A stretch of 64,000 bases of DNA from Periconia sp. R9002 (GCA_023627715.1 JAMAHW010000015.1:434001-498000); one strand, 5' to 3'. Shown: positions 11,760 through 23,185, counted from the first letter of the stretch. Notes: generated by a model not told the origin, from the letters alone. Translations and numbers: made by a program.

Positions 11760-12884
11760 ATGCCGTCATTCACCCAGTTCAATCCAACGCGATTGCGCTC
11801 CTACGTCTTCCGCCTGCCGCTCACCACCCGCCTGCTGCTCGTCGCCATTGTCGCATTATGGATCGCCGCCATTCCCTTTCCCTGGATCAGGGAAGCTGGC
11901 GCCCTGGCTCCGGACAAGTTTGACCTTACCCAGAGTACGTCTTGTCAGAAACAGCTGCGAGAGAAAGCACCCGAGGTTCTGCGGAGCATTGCTGGAATGG
12001 TCTTGCTGCGCTCAAACAGACACGATTTGGACAATCATGGCTAATTCAGACCTCACGCAGTGCACCGGCTCAATCTTTTCCCCTTGATGCATATCGGCTT
12101 CTTCCACATGTTCTTCAACATCATCGCCCTGACGCCCCTGCTCGAGCGCTTCGAATCCGAGTTCGGCACCATTGTAACATTATCCCTCTTCACCGGGCGT
12201 AAGGCACCACGACAGACTCCACAAACTCCGAACGAAGAAACATCGCTGATGGGAAGCTAGCATTCGGTCTCCTCCCCGGCGCATTATACCTAATAGTAGA
12301 GAAATTTATCTTGCGAGGAAACACTGCTGTTATGGGGTCAAGGTACGTCCATTTGCACCCCCAAACAGTCTTTCCGACCAAACGAGCAACTACTAACATA
12401 TACCCCCAGCGTATGGTTCTTCCTCCTTCTCTCCTCCGAAGCCATAAAAACAAGCAAACAAAACCCATCTTTCAGGTACTTCTCTCTCTCCCACCCCCTC
12501 TCACCCCCAACCACTAACACCAATCCACACAGCCTCGGCCCCTATAAAATCCCGACCTGGACAACCCCCCTCTTTCTCATCCTTCTCACCTCCGCCCTCC
12601 TCCCCTACGTCTCCTTCCTTGGCCACCTCAGCGGCGCCGCAATAGGATACCTTTGGGGCCTCGGATACATCAAATTCCTCGTCCCCCACGAGAAGATACT
12701 CCGCTGGATCGAGACGAAATTGAATTTGTTGGGGAGGCTGCCGCACTATGTGAGTGTGGATCAGAAGACATATGGAAGGTATGGCGTGTTGCCGACGGCG
12801 GGTGCGGCGGGAATACCGCTTGGTGGGAGGGAGAGGGAGCCGAGGAGTCCGCTTCCGGGTGATGAGCAGAGGTTGGGGTCGTAG
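11760..12884 (+). CDS. RBD2: Rhomboid intramembrane serine protease, Rbd2 type
   Basis: Polytopic membrane protease, Golgi/ER-located in the known fungal family; the S. pombe and Aspergillus homologues act in SREBP cleavage. Five exons (11760-11934, 12061-12198, 12261-12342, 12410-12475, 12533-12884) join to 270 residues, the usual size. Hydrophobic segments begin near residue 22 (TTRLLLVAIVALWIAAI). The second helix carries the family pattern HIGFFHMFFNIIAL. The catalytic serine is S132 in the motif G130-S-S132-V, split by an intron. The catalytic histidine is H185 in FLGHLSGAAIGYLWG, with the GxxxG-like packing typical of helix 6. The cytosolic tail is short. The ATG at 11760 is the first in frame; upstream only a GTG could extend it. 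Confidence 0.93.
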
Positions 12885-13577
12885 GGCTGCGAAAATATGG
12901 GTTTTAAAAAATTCGAGGTGGTGGTGGTGGCCTTGCATAGCATATGCTTACTTTTCGTATGAGCGTTTTCGCTGTTGATGCTTTTTCTTCTTCTGCGCCG
13001 CAAACATACTACTTGGGTGGGTGCGTTGATTTACCCTTCTAAGCTTTGTATTCTTGCTACTTACCTTGTATGAATTGCATGTATGAATGAATGTTTTCTC
13101 GCTCCGTCTGGTGAACGGAGCGGAAAGGAACTGGACTACAAAAAGAAAGGCGTGGTTGATTAATTCTTAGATAGTCGCGTTGAATTCATAATGGTGTGTG
13201 TTAGTGATCTTGAAACTCACATTCCCGTCCAAAGCTGAGAGAATGAGATTGTGAAGTAGACGAGCGATGGATATGATATACCATTTTACTGTGATATTGA
13301 GGAGTTGTTGCACACTTGGACAGTGCAACTTGATTCTGTAGATTCATGTTTAGCTGTGGCCAAATAGTATAACCCGATTGCTGATTGGCCACAGGACCCT
13401 GCAGTGGCTGATAAGTCTCCGCACTCGATGGCAAATCCGCACGAGATTCTTAACTCCACACATTGCAGCATCCGACGATAATCTCGTCCTTGTACATTTC
13501 AGTTTGAGAAAAATCTCCAAACTTATCGATAGTATTGTACGGTCGGTAGTAGTGTTGTAGATCACCAGTCCCAGAAC
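12885..13577. other. Intergenic region, RBD2 3' side to hydroxylase promoter
   Basis: About 690 bp without a plausible gene. The left part should be the RBD2 3' untranslated region, with T-rich stretches near 12966-12995. The right part should be the promoter of the downstream dioxygenase. Short open frames on the minus strand here (up to 103 codons) lack start context and recognisable domains. Confidence 0.5.
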
Positions 13578-15147
13578 ATGGCGAAACGAAAGCGAAATAA
13601 TGCCCACTCCAATGCCGTCAAGAAACACGCAACGGCAACGGGAATCCCAAGTCCCCCACAAGAACTGAATGCATCAGCGGGACCCGCGAGCTTGGAATCG
13701 GTGACCTCGCCTGAGGAAGTCGAAATTGCCGTTGAAACTCTCCAGACATTGGCACAGCATCCGGCCCTCATCAAGTCCAAAGGGTGTAAAGATCTTAGGA
13801 AAGCAGTGTACGATTTCCGCCAAGCGAGCACAACGGGCATGATATCGGCAGGTAGGTATCAATGATATATATATCTACGAAATGAGCATTGGTTGAACTA
13901 ACCCAATAACTAGAGGGGAGCAACCTTACCGCACGCATTTCTGCTGCGCTCACAGATGGCAATTACCTCGATGCACGCATCATGTTAGCCGAGATGCGCA
14001 TCAGGAAAGAGACGCCAACATTAGGTGCTCTCTGCCGCTGGGTCCGTACCCTTGATGTTGTTTCCGGGCTATCTATCCACGTTCGAGTGCCTAGCCAAAG
14101 TGTTGGAGGTGGCAATGCCCACAACAATCAGTTAATCGAAGTTCTGGATGCTATACTTCGAGTAACGGGCCCCACTGATACAACTTCACATGGAACAGAT
14201 GCCTCCTCAGAGCCAATCTCATTGCAGTCGACTTGGGATTTGCGTAATGTCAGCGAGCCTACCCGACAAGTGCGGCAAAGCATCGCAGACAAGTCCATCT
14301 TCAACCTATGTCCCCCCGGCTTCAAAGAGAGCTTTAGAATCATCGAAACGACCCCTGGACCTGCACGCAAACCACCCAATCTTCATCCTGCTGTCCTATT
14401 CGCGTCGAAAAACGACACCGTGTTACTTGGGAAAGCCCCCAAAACGCATTGTCATAAACACCCGATAGTACCGAACCTGAGGCTCATCCGGGATGTTCTC
14501 ACGCCCGAAGAGTGCTCGTCTATTATCGCTGCTGGCGAGACGATGGAGTTTATCCCAGATGCACCAATGCGACCTCAGGGAGAAGATACTAGCGTCCTTG
14601 CCCACAACTTCTACTGGATAGTGGATGAGGCATTCCATGACAAGCTTTGGAGTAGAGTAAATGAATTCGTGCCGAGTGATGTTGCAGGTCGACAGGTTCG
14701 GGGCATCAACCGAAGGTTTAGAGTTTACAGATATGTTCCAGGGGCAGAATACAGATGTCACATAGGTGAGTAGTTCTACGTTTTTTCGGATGATTACTGA
14801 CTATTGAACTATTAGATGGAGCGTGGCCACCTTCGGGTATAGATCCTGCGACTGATGCCTACCAATACGATGCCTCGCCAAAAGACGCGCGTCAATCTTC
14901 CTTGTTCACATTCTTGATCTACCTGAACGATGATTTCAAGGGCGGTGAAACGACCTTCTTCATCCCGAGCGTGAAGGAGGGAGTGATTAACGCCTACCCT
15001 GTGAAACCGATCATGGGCAGCGTTGCTGTGTTCCCTCACGGTGAAGCGCAGGGAGCTTTGCTACACGAAGGGACTGGAGTTGTTGAGGGCGCGAAATATG
15101 TCATTCGCACGGATGTTGAGTATGATGTTGATGTGACTGTTCCATAA
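13578..15147 (+). CDS. Prolyl 4-hydroxylase-type 2-oxoglutarate/Fe(II) dioxygenase
   Basis: Likely hydroxylates a protein substrate using 2-oxoglutarate, O2 and Fe(II). Exons 13578-13851, 13914-14765 and 14816-15147 give 485 residues. The C-terminal half (about 290-485) is a P4Hc domain opening with LRLIRDVLTPEECSSIIAAG. The iron ligands are H374 and D376 (CHIDGAW, interrupted by an intron) and H459 (LLHEGTGVVEGAKYVI); K469 is placed to bind the 2-oxoglutarate carboxylate. GGETTFF is also typical. The N-terminal 280 residues are unusual: a basic start (MAKRKRNNAHS) that could be a nuclear signal, then a helical region (ALTDGNYLDARIMLAEMRIR) I cannot assign. No signal peptide is seen, so it is not an ER collagen-type enzyme. 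The physiological substrate is unknown. Confidence 0.88.
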
Positions 15148-15341
15148 AGTTGGTGCGGACAAAGGGTTCAGCTCAAAAGTTATCCTAATTCAATATCTGC
15201 TGGAGTACGATATATTCAAGTGTACATATATAAAAACTATCCTGCTCGCTGGTATCACAAACAGTGTTGTCCCAATCTTCTCTCCCATTGATTTATCTTA
15301 GTCATCATCAACGACACTAATCCCTGTCAAGTCCCTCTCAC

Positions 15342-16110
15342 ATGGCGCGACCTGGAACTTTTTCCAACATCTTTCTAGGTCCGCATGCTCAACCAAAGAT
15401 GGCGGCACCCAGGACACCAAACGGCGTAGAGAAGCGCCGGAATAAGAAAAATAAGAGTCGCACAATCGGTGAGTCGCAAAAAAGATTCAAAATTCCCATA
15501 GTGCCAAGAACCCAAAAAGGCTGATTCTGAATTGGGTAGTCGACCTATCTTCCTCGTCGTCGGAAAGCTCGACCGAGAGTGAGAGTGACAGCGATGCCTC
15601 CGAAAAGAAGAGTGGGAAGGTGAATGGAGCGACGAAGGAGGTATGTGAACTGGATTGAAAAATTAATCGGGACATCGAAAGGCTTGAAGCTAAGATTTCG
15701 CTCCAAAGGCTTCCGCACCACACCCAACACCCACTCCCAAGAAATCAAAAACCAAAAAGCAGAAGAAGCAAGAAGACCAAGATCAAGATACAGAAATGTT
15801 ATATGTCGATCAACCATCAACCACCAACTCAACTTCAGTTTCGGAAGAACCAGCATCAGCACCGTCCTCCAAGGCCAAACCAAAATCCGCGCCGTTGTCA
15901 ACACGCGCGGTAGAAGAGGAGTATTCCGCACTTTATCTGCGCACGGTCACGGCTGAGCTCGGGGATGATCTGATCAAAGTGCGCGAGGCGCAGGATTTCA
16001 AGAGTAGTAGTTTGGCCATGTTGAGACATGCGCTGAGGCAGGGCGAGAGTATGTACGATGTGGATGAGAAGAGGCGCGTGGTTGGTGCGACTGTGGGACA
16101 GACGGTGTGA
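15342..16110 (+). CDS. RSA3: Ribosome assembly protein Rsa3
   Basis: Nucleolar factor of 60S ribosomal subunit maturation. Three exons (15342-15468, 15540-15640, 15709-16110) give 209 residues. The N-terminal half is low-complexity and charged: a basic patch (KRRNKKNKSR), an Ser/Glu acidic patch (SSSSSESSTESESDSDASE) and a lysine-rich patch, as in many nucleolar proteins. The conserved Rsa3 domain is C-terminal, about residues 130-185, with YLRTVTAELGDDLIKVREA and DFKSSSLAMLRHALRQG. The RSA3 call rests on this C-terminal signature. It converges with the minus-strand SKI3 fragment, leaving only 176 bp between stop codons. Confidence 0.85.
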
Positions 16111-16286
16111 GGAGTGTGTATGTTCAAGCCGTTTCTTGTGACGATGAAATGGTGTATAGTATGAGAGGATGATTGCATAGCTGTGGCATAAAACAAATGA
16201 ATACCGATACCCCTTTTGCAAGATTTTGGAGTCCAAAGACGTCCTACGAAGCTCAATAAGTAGGCGACCTTCCCATAACCCACAAT

Positions 16287-17206
16287 TCAATACGCCTCAA
16301 CTTCCTGCCCAGGTCTCCACTCCAACTCAATCTGCCACGCCAGCAAAAACGGATGTCGGATAATAACCATATCATGCGCAAGCTTCATCACCTTCTCCCT
16401 CTTCTCCGCCTTCTTCCCCGTAGGGAGCGCAAGTAGCGCATCATACGCCCGCTGCAGCAACTTCTCCTCATACACCCTCCGCTGCTCATCATCCCTCGTC
16501 CAATCAATGATTCCCTGATATATCTCCTCCAGTGGACTCGCCTCAAATATTTCGTTCTTCACAGACATGGTAGTTCCTTCCAATGTCGCGCCAATGCGCG
16601 TTTTGCGCTCTGCGATTAACCGCTTGATTGTTTGCTCCTCCTCGGTTTCGTGTATTTCGGCGATGCGCATGAAAGTGGTGGCGGGGTTTTGTAGGCGTCC
16701 CTCGAGGTAGGAGTACACGGGCGACGTGGGAAGTTGAGTGGCGAGCGCGCGAGCGTATTGCTGCTTTGTGCCGTGGGTGCGGGCGTGGTTGACGAGTTTG
16801 TCGATGGCGGTTTGGGATTTATGTGCATCGTCTCTAAATTCTAGTCAGACGCGCTTCCTTTGACTTTTTCTCTCTACATCGTTACGTACAGATCCGCATA
16901 GATTTCTGCCAATTTCAAGCCCACCCGCGTGTTTTCGTCGACTTTGGCGGCTTTTTGCTTCTCGTACAGACCCCGCAGTCCCAACCACGCCTGAGGATCG
17001 TCCGGCTTCAATTGAGTCGCATCTGTGTAGGCGGCTGCAGCCTCGTCGAACTTTCCAAGCCCATCGTTCGCACGTCCCAGGAAGAGTTTCGCGAAGTAGT
17101 TCTGGGGATCTTTTTCCAGGACTGTATTGGCTTGCTCGATCGCTTCATCCCACTTTTTGGAGTCAATGGCCGATTTGGCGGCCTTGAGTGCAGCTTTGGT
17201 AGACAT
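16287..17206 (-). CDS. SKI3: Ski3 N-terminal fragment (split superkiller scaffold, first part)
   Basis: Encodes what is normally the first part of Ski3, the tetratricopeptide scaffold of the cytosolic Ski complex that feeds RNA to the exosome. Exons 17206-16890 and 16833-16287 give 287 residues. It begins like canonical fungal Ski3 (MSTKAALKAAKSAIDSKKW), followed by TPR units (AKLFLGRANDGLGKFDEAA, DATQLKPDDPQAWLGL). The conserved region SPVYSYLEGRLQNPATTFM and KLLQRAYDALLALPTGKKA then follows. The last family-like block is AWQIELEW, after which it adds only RPGQEVEAY and stops. In an intact Ski3 the sequence would continue into the block that starts the neighbouring plus-strand gene. It shows no frameshift, so it looks functional rather than decayed. 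An upstream in-frame ATG at 17236 is possible but less likely. Confidence 0.9.
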
Positions 17207-17555
17207 TTTGGCAGGAGGTGTTGGAGGGGAAGGCAATGTCTAGGCCCTGGAAGGAGCGGTCGTGTTATGTGTACTCCATCGGCAGCTGGGGACTGGTGAT
17301 AAAGTGTGTGGAGTGAAAGTGGAGTGTCTGTAAAGGCAATGACGTCCCGCACTAGCCGAAAGCTTAATTCAGCCCTACAGGAAGGAAACACACAAACATC
17401 ATGACTTACTTCGCGTAACTTAACCCCACTACCACTCGTACTGTTTACCTTCCCACCTAGAACACACACTCCTTTGAAGTTGACCACCTTTAGTTTGTTT
17501 CTGCGCAGAGCCACTCCACAAACTCTCTCTCTTCACCTCAACGAGTTCGGTCACA
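17207..17555. promoter_or_regulatory. Bidirectional promoter between the two SKI3 halves
   Basis: 349 bp separate the outward-facing start codons of the N- and C-terminal SKI3 fragments. A pyrimidine-rich run (about 17500-17545) precedes the plus-strand ATG, which has the good context GTCACAATGGCG. Under the inversion model this interval holds the ancestral SKI3 promoter, now reversed, so it would drive the N fragment natively and the C fragment from its far side. Confidence 0.6.
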
Positions 17556-20500
17556 ATGGCGTCACGCGCAGACAGCGCGCATGATCTGCTCGATCTGGAT
17601 ATACTAACGTTACGGCAGTACATCCAGCTATTCCCCGAAGAAGGTTTATCCAAGGTTTTGACGGGCTACTTAAGTAGTGGCGTATCAAGATATCCGCTCG
17701 TGGAGAAGGCGGATGATGAAGCGCCGGATTTGAGTGAGGGCGGGGTAGCTCTGAATCAGAATGTTGCCCTTTCACAGGAGGACTGTCTGGTTATGATGAC
17801 CGTAAGCTTTTTAGATGTCTACATATCTAAGGCTCGATAGTTGACTAGGACGTAGGAAGGCATTCTCGAAGCCAAAAACTCGCCACTTGCTCATTGCTTA
17901 CTGGGGGACTACTACCTCTCGTTGGAAGAGTATGAAAGCGCCGTCGAAACCACCAGGAAAGGCTTGAAGCTCGCTGCAATCGAAGCCAAAAAGAGTGATT
18001 TGGCGTTCCAGAGGTCTGTCACACTCAGTCTGAGGCGTTGAACGGGACTAATCATCAGCACATAGGACGAAAGATGCACTGAGCAGCACCCTTGCTACCG
18101 CGCTGGTTTACTATCAGACGCCACGGAATCATCCCGAGGCGAAGCAAATCTTTCAGTCTATGCTAAAACGCAAGCCTCAATTTACGCCTGCTTTGATTGG
18201 AATCGGCCTGATCCTAGAAGAGGAGGAAGAGTATGGCCAAGCCGTCGATTTTCTCGAGCAAGCTCTGAAGCAGGACCCATCGAATGGTCGTATCGGAGCT
18301 GAAGCTGCGTGGTGTCAGGCTCTCAACGGTGACTTCGAAACAGGTCTTGCTAGGCTGCAAAAATATTTGGACTATCCGCAATTAGACGCGTCGACCAAAC
18401 GTGGTAGAGAACTTCTTGCGCAAACGCTATATAGAATTGGTGTCTGCATATGGGAGCTTAACCCGTCGAAGTCTTCCCGTCGGGACCGCCAGGGCGCCTA
18501 TGCGAAGTTCCTTGCCGCGATTAAAGCAAATCCCAATTACGCACCCCCTTACACAAAACTTGGAATCTTTTACGAGGACTACAGCAAAGATAAGAAGAGA
18601 GCGAGACAGTGTTTCCAAAAGGCTTTTGAGCTCGCTTCCTCTGAAGTTGTTGCAGCTGAACGACTTGCTCGGTTGTTCGCTAATCAAGGCGAATGGGACA
18701 TTGTCGAAGTAGTGGCTCAGCGTGTGGTAGATTCAGGAAAAGTACGAATAACCCCAGGCTCCAAAAAGAAGGGTGTCAGTTGGCCCTATTCTGCTCTGGG
18801 AGTTGTTCAAATGAACAAGCAGGAGTATCAAAAAAGTGTCGTCTCATTTTTGTCGGCACTCCGTATCAGTCCAGATGATTATCATTCCTACATTGGGCTA
18901 GGCGAAAGCTATCATAATTCAGGACGCTACAACTCTGCAGCCCGAGCGTTCAACTACGCCGAGAATCCGACGGATGGCGTTGTTATGAAAAAGCAGGACT
19001 CTGAGAGTTGGTTCGCCAAGTATATGCTTGCAAACGTACACAGAGAACTCAGCGAATTCGACGAGGCTATCAAACGTTATGAAGAAGTTTTGGTAGAGCG
19101 ATCTCAGGAGTTTGGTGTGTCTATTGCACTTGTGCAAACTCTAATAGAGAAAGCATGGGCATGTTTGGAAACTGGTTTCTTCGGCGAAGCAGCTGATAGT
19201 GCTACTCGAGCTATCGAGGTTGGATTGACGATTGCTGGATATAAGCCTGATGCTTTCAATCTATGGAAAGCTGTTGGCGACGCGTGCGGCATCTTCACGT
19301 TGGTCCAAGCAAAGTTGGAACAGTTTCCAATACGAACCGTGCTTGATCTTTTGAACAGCAAGTCCAATGTCGACTTGGATTACGATGAACACAAGGACAT
19401 CGATGGTGTTGGCAAGGAACAACTTGAAAAAATAGCATCGGATGAGACACGACTTGTACAGAAAGCAATAGGCTCGTCCCTTCTTTTGCACAAGCGAGCT
19501 ATAGCAAGCTGTGCGCACGATGTCCATGCTCAAGCTGTCGCTTGGTACAACTTGGGCTGGGCAGAGTATCGAGCTCATATATGTCTAGAGCAGGAGACTG
19601 CACAAGACCAAAAGTTGACAAAGTTCTTACGAGCGGCTATGCGGTGCTTCAAACGGGCAATCGAGCTGGAGGCCGGGAATGCCGAATTCTGGAACTCGCT
19701 CGGTGTTATCACGACCACCTTGAATCCAAAGGTTGCTCAACATGCCTTTGTACGCTCTCTCCACTTGAACGAGCGCAGTGTGAGTACCTGGACAAACCTT
19801 GGAACTCTCTACCTATTACAGAACGACCAGGAGCTGGCCCATCAGGCCTTTTCCCGTGCACAATCTACGGACCCTGACTACGCTTTGGCATGGGTAGGAG
19901 AAGGCATCATTGCATTGCTTTTTGGTGATACCTCTGAAGCTTTGTCCCATTTCACCCACGCTTTTGAGCTTTCGGATTCGTCGTCTTTGATTACGAAACG
20001 ACAGTTTGCGGCGTCAACCTTTGAATATCTACTTTCATCACCCTCGGCGTCTAACGACATTACCAAGCTTATACAACCTCTATTTGCTCTCCACCAGTTG
20101 GTCTATCAAGCACCGTACGATATTCCACACAAACATCTGGCAGCTCTATATCTCGAGCGTATTGGCGATCACGACGCCGCTATCCAAGCTCTGACAAGCA
20201 TATGCGAAGCAGCGGAGCAAGATTACGAGAAGTCGGAGTCTACTTCCGCACTTGTACGCTACGCTCAAGCCAAAAACGATCTCGCTCGAAATCTCCTCGC
20301 TAGCCACTCCAACAGCGCCGCCGTAGAGGAAGCCGAGACAGCCATTGAACTGCTCTTAGACATCAACTCCGAAGATGGCCAGTCCGTCATCAGTGCTGAA
20401 GCCTTGTCCAAAACCCTGCTCTCAGCACGCCTGACAGCAGGTCTAGCCCATTTCTTCCAAGGCGCTATCGAAAAGGCAATTCCCTACTTCCGCACCTGTC

Positions 20501-21105
20501 TCGAAGCCACAAAATCCAACCCGGACATCATCTGCCTCCTCGCCGAAGTCCTCTGGGCCAAGGGCGACGGCAACGCAAAGGAAATCGCCCGCGATCAGCT
20601 CTTCACAGCCGCCGAGACACATCCTTTACACATTGGTATCGTCACACTGCTAGGCGCCATGGCCGTTATCGACGAAGATGAAGATACCATGGAAGCTATT
20701 AAAGACGACCTCTCCCTCCTCCGCACCAACAAAGACCTGACCCCCGACCAACTCGTCCGCGTCGAGAAGGTGATTGAAGCCATCAGCTTCTTCCTCGGCG
20801 GGGAAGAAAAGGAAATCGACGAAGCGCGCACCAGCGTTATGCTGGCGCCGTGGAAGAACGTCGGCTGGACACAGCTCGCGGACGCTTCTGCGAATAGTGA
20901 TCGTGAGGGGAGCGAGTTTGCGGCTGCGATGGCCAAGGAGACGGCTAGGAGGACTGTGCCGCCGAATGGCCAGCTGAGTGCTGTGGGGTTAGCGGGCGCG
21001 ATGGCTGGGACGGGGATTGTGGGGGATGTGCAACGGGCGATTGTTCTTGCTCCTTGGGCGAAGGAGGGGTGGAGTGTGCTGGCTGGGTGTGTGGAGAGTG
21101 GCTGA
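17556..21105 (+). CDS. SKI3: Ski3 C-terminal fragment (split superkiller scaffold, main part)
   Basis: Encodes residues that follow the minus-strand fragment in an ordinary Ski3. Exons 17556-17801, 17856-18013 and 18066-21105 give 1147 residues. After a short lead (MASRADSAHDL) it picks up the family sequence LDLDILTLRQYIQLFPEEGL exactly where the other fragment stops. It carries many TPR-like repeats, for example LKRKPQFTPALIGIGLILEE, AIKANPNYAPPYTKLGIFYE and RALRIS-type units through the C-terminus. The block ITPGSKKKGVSWPYSALGVV is typical of Ski3. In the yeast Ski complex the C-terminal arm of Ski3 holds Ski2 and Ski8 and the N-terminal arm projects outward; an independent C-terminal chain could therefore still bind both. 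How the N chain is held is unknown. The coding region is intact. Confidence 0.93.
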
Positions 21106-21410
21106 GGGTGTTTTGCATGTTTGGCTCGAAGGGTAGCGGTATTATCGGTATGTCTAAGATGGTACCTGGGTTGATTGTATCTCTGAGGGTACAATGGTTA
21201 AAGAAGCGACGCGCGTGACTTCTTCACTTACGTTGAATAATTGTGGCAATAATCACTGCGAAAGTAGCACAACACAATTTCAAGAACAAAAATCGATATG
21301 TATGAAGAACACTCCTGTTTTCACAGACGCTCCGGATGTATCCTCCTTCCAGGTATTCTAAGATCAATAAACCCCCGCTTACACACAAATATATACTACA
21401 CAGAAGACGC
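21106..21410. other. Convergent 3' region between SKI3 C-part and OTU1
   Basis: About 305 bp between facing stop codons. AT-rich stretches on both strands (for example near 21236-21260 and 21385-21402) fit two 3' untranslated regions. Nothing else is seen. Confidence 0.5.
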
Positions 21411-22421
21411 TCAACTGGCCTCTCCAAAATCCATATGCCCCGTCTCCTCGGCATGCTTGACAGCGCCCTTCTCGCCCGCGCCCTTCCAACCACATAGATT
21501 GCACTTGATGTTGAATTTCTGCGTATCCGTGAAGTAATGCTTCTTGCGGAGCTCGCCGCACAACTGCCTCGCAGCCTCGAGTATCGTATCATCGCTCGCA
21601 TCGAAGAGCTTAACATCGTTCTCCGTATCGTACGTCGGTCCACCCTCAGGAACAAACGCCACCGTATCGTAATGGATGCCAGAGTAGACGAGTATGCAGC
21701 GTTTCGGACGTCCTTCGTTGAACCGATCCACGCGCAGATCCTGGACGTTGATACTGCAGATTTCGATGTCGAATTCTTTGGAGAGGATGCTTAGCTCGAT
21801 GCCGCCGCCCCACGAGTCAGAGTATGAGATCCACTGGCAGTATTCGTCGGGTTTGCGCTGCAGGATGGCCTCGTTGTACATTTCCGGGTCTGCTTGTATG
21901 GCTTGCGCGACGAGGGAGCGCAGTTCGGTCATTGAGTCTAGAGATGAGGAGAGAACGGCGCTGCCGAGGGCGCGGAACATGCATGAGTTGTCGTCGGGCA
22001 TAACGCGGAGAACCATTGTGCCGCCTCGCGAGGGAACTGGGATTTCTGGGGTGTCCTTTAGTAGGGCTTCATTTTGCTTCCGTTGGAGTGAGAGAGGAGC
22101 GGAGGGGTTGGAGGGGTTGGAGGAGGATGATTCGGAAGCTTGTTTGGCGGCGGCGGCGGCGGCCTCGCTGGGATCGCCTGTTGCTTTCCCTATCACTATG
22201 AGCTGTGCGCCGTTGAGTTTGAGGTCGGTTTCGGAGAGAGGTGTGGATAGTCCGTAGAGGGATGGGTCGAGCGGTTGAGGTGGAAAACCCCATTTCAGAT
22301 CGTAGAGAGGGAGCTCTGTGGTAGCAGTTATTGTTGACAGGAGGTCGGAGACGGCTGCGTTGTCTTCGAGAGAGATGGTGTGCATGCCATTCGGCGCGCG
22401 AAGCCGTATGCGAATCGTCAT
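21411..22421 (-). CDS. OTU1: Ubiquitin thioesterase OTU1 (YOD1 family)
   Basis: Cysteine deubiquitinase that works with Cdc48/p97 in ER-associated degradation. One uninterrupted exon of 336 residues. Residues 1-80 form a ubiquitin-like/UBX-like domain (IRIRLRAPNGMHTISLEDNA) that in the family binds Cdc48. An alanine/serine-rich linker follows. The OTU domain spans about 130-260, with catalytic C147 in PDDNSCMFRALGSA and histidine H250 in VYSGIHYDTV. A C-terminal C2H2 zinc finger closes the protein: IKCNLCGWKGAGEKGAVKHA with EETGH. All domains are in the family order. A TATA-like AT run lies about 100 bp upstream, at 22518-22528. Confidence 0.95.
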   Translation of the reverse strand: MTIRIRLRAPNGMHTISLEDNAAVSDLLSTITATTELPLYDLKWGFPPQPLDPSLYGLSTPLSETDLKLNGAQLIVIGKATGDPSEAAAAAAKQASESSSSNPSNPSAPLSLQRKQNEALLKDTPEIPVPSRGGTMVLRVMPDDNSCMFRALGSAVLSSSLDSMTELRSLVAQAIQADPEMYNEAILQRKPDEYCQWISYSDSWGGGIELSILSKEFDIEICSINVQDLRVDRFNEGRPKRCILVYSGIHYDTVAFVPEGGPTYDTENDVKLFDASDDTILEAARQLCGELRKKHYFTDTQKFNIKCNLCGWKGAGEKGAVKHAEETGHMDFGEAS

Positions 22422-23185
22422 GGCGTGATGTGTATGTTGCGAGAAGGCGGTGGAGAAGTTTGAAAATCTGAGGTTGGGTGGAGGTTAAAGAGCAGAGGGA
22501 AGAGAAAGAAACGATTCGTATATAAATATGTGTTTGGAAGGAGCGTACTGGAAGTAAAGGTGAGTTGCAGGAAACGATGCAAAGCTAAAAGTGGTGAGAG
22601 GATCCCCGCGGGGGTTCGGAACGGTGACGTGTGCTGTGCCTACGAAACTGAGACTCTGTGCACAATGTGAATCAATCGCAAAGCTCCAACGAGGTGATAA
22701 CAAATGACAAATAGTGGACAGAAAGCACTAGATATATGTCCTCAAGAGTAGTGTTTGCGGCAAAGCGCGGTGAAGTGGCACATTGGGCGCCACCATTCCG
22801 GAACGAAGCCGAACACGGCGGCTTTTGCGGAAATGGAGAAAATGGTGAGGTTTGTTTGTGCCACTGCTACCTACATGATATGGCGTAGCCTGTATAGGCA
22901 AATAGATAGTTGTTCGTACGTGAGTAAGGCGCTCAGAATCATGTCACAAAGTCACCTGAAGATGTTTATTGCCCCTAGGTACAACCTGATATTTGTGTTT
23001 CTCTGTTGGATGGATCAATGTGTCCAACGGCCAGGGGAGCTTCGCGCACGGACCCACGCTAGTCGGCGGCACCTCGTTTGATCTCTTGCGACGCGCATCT
23101 GCATTCAAACATGCGCGATTGAAGACGACGAATGCGCAGGTCAACCTCCACATCATAGCGAGACGATAGCCACGCAATTGCAGAA
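22422..23185. promoter_or_regulatory. Divergent promoter region of OTU1 and the RSC gene
   Basis: 764 bp separate two outward start codons. On the OTU1 side an AT-rich TATA-like element lies at about 22518-22528. No convincing gene occurs inside; open frames of about 107 codons or less overlap on both strands without domains. The interval probably contains two separate promoters. Confidence 0.45.

Noticed and set aside
16287..17206. SKI3 N-fragment as a pseudogene or separate TPR protein
   Set aside because: It has an intact frame, consensus splice sites and a direct match to the start of fungal Ski3, and it fits end-to-end with the neighbouring fragment; there is no sign of decay.
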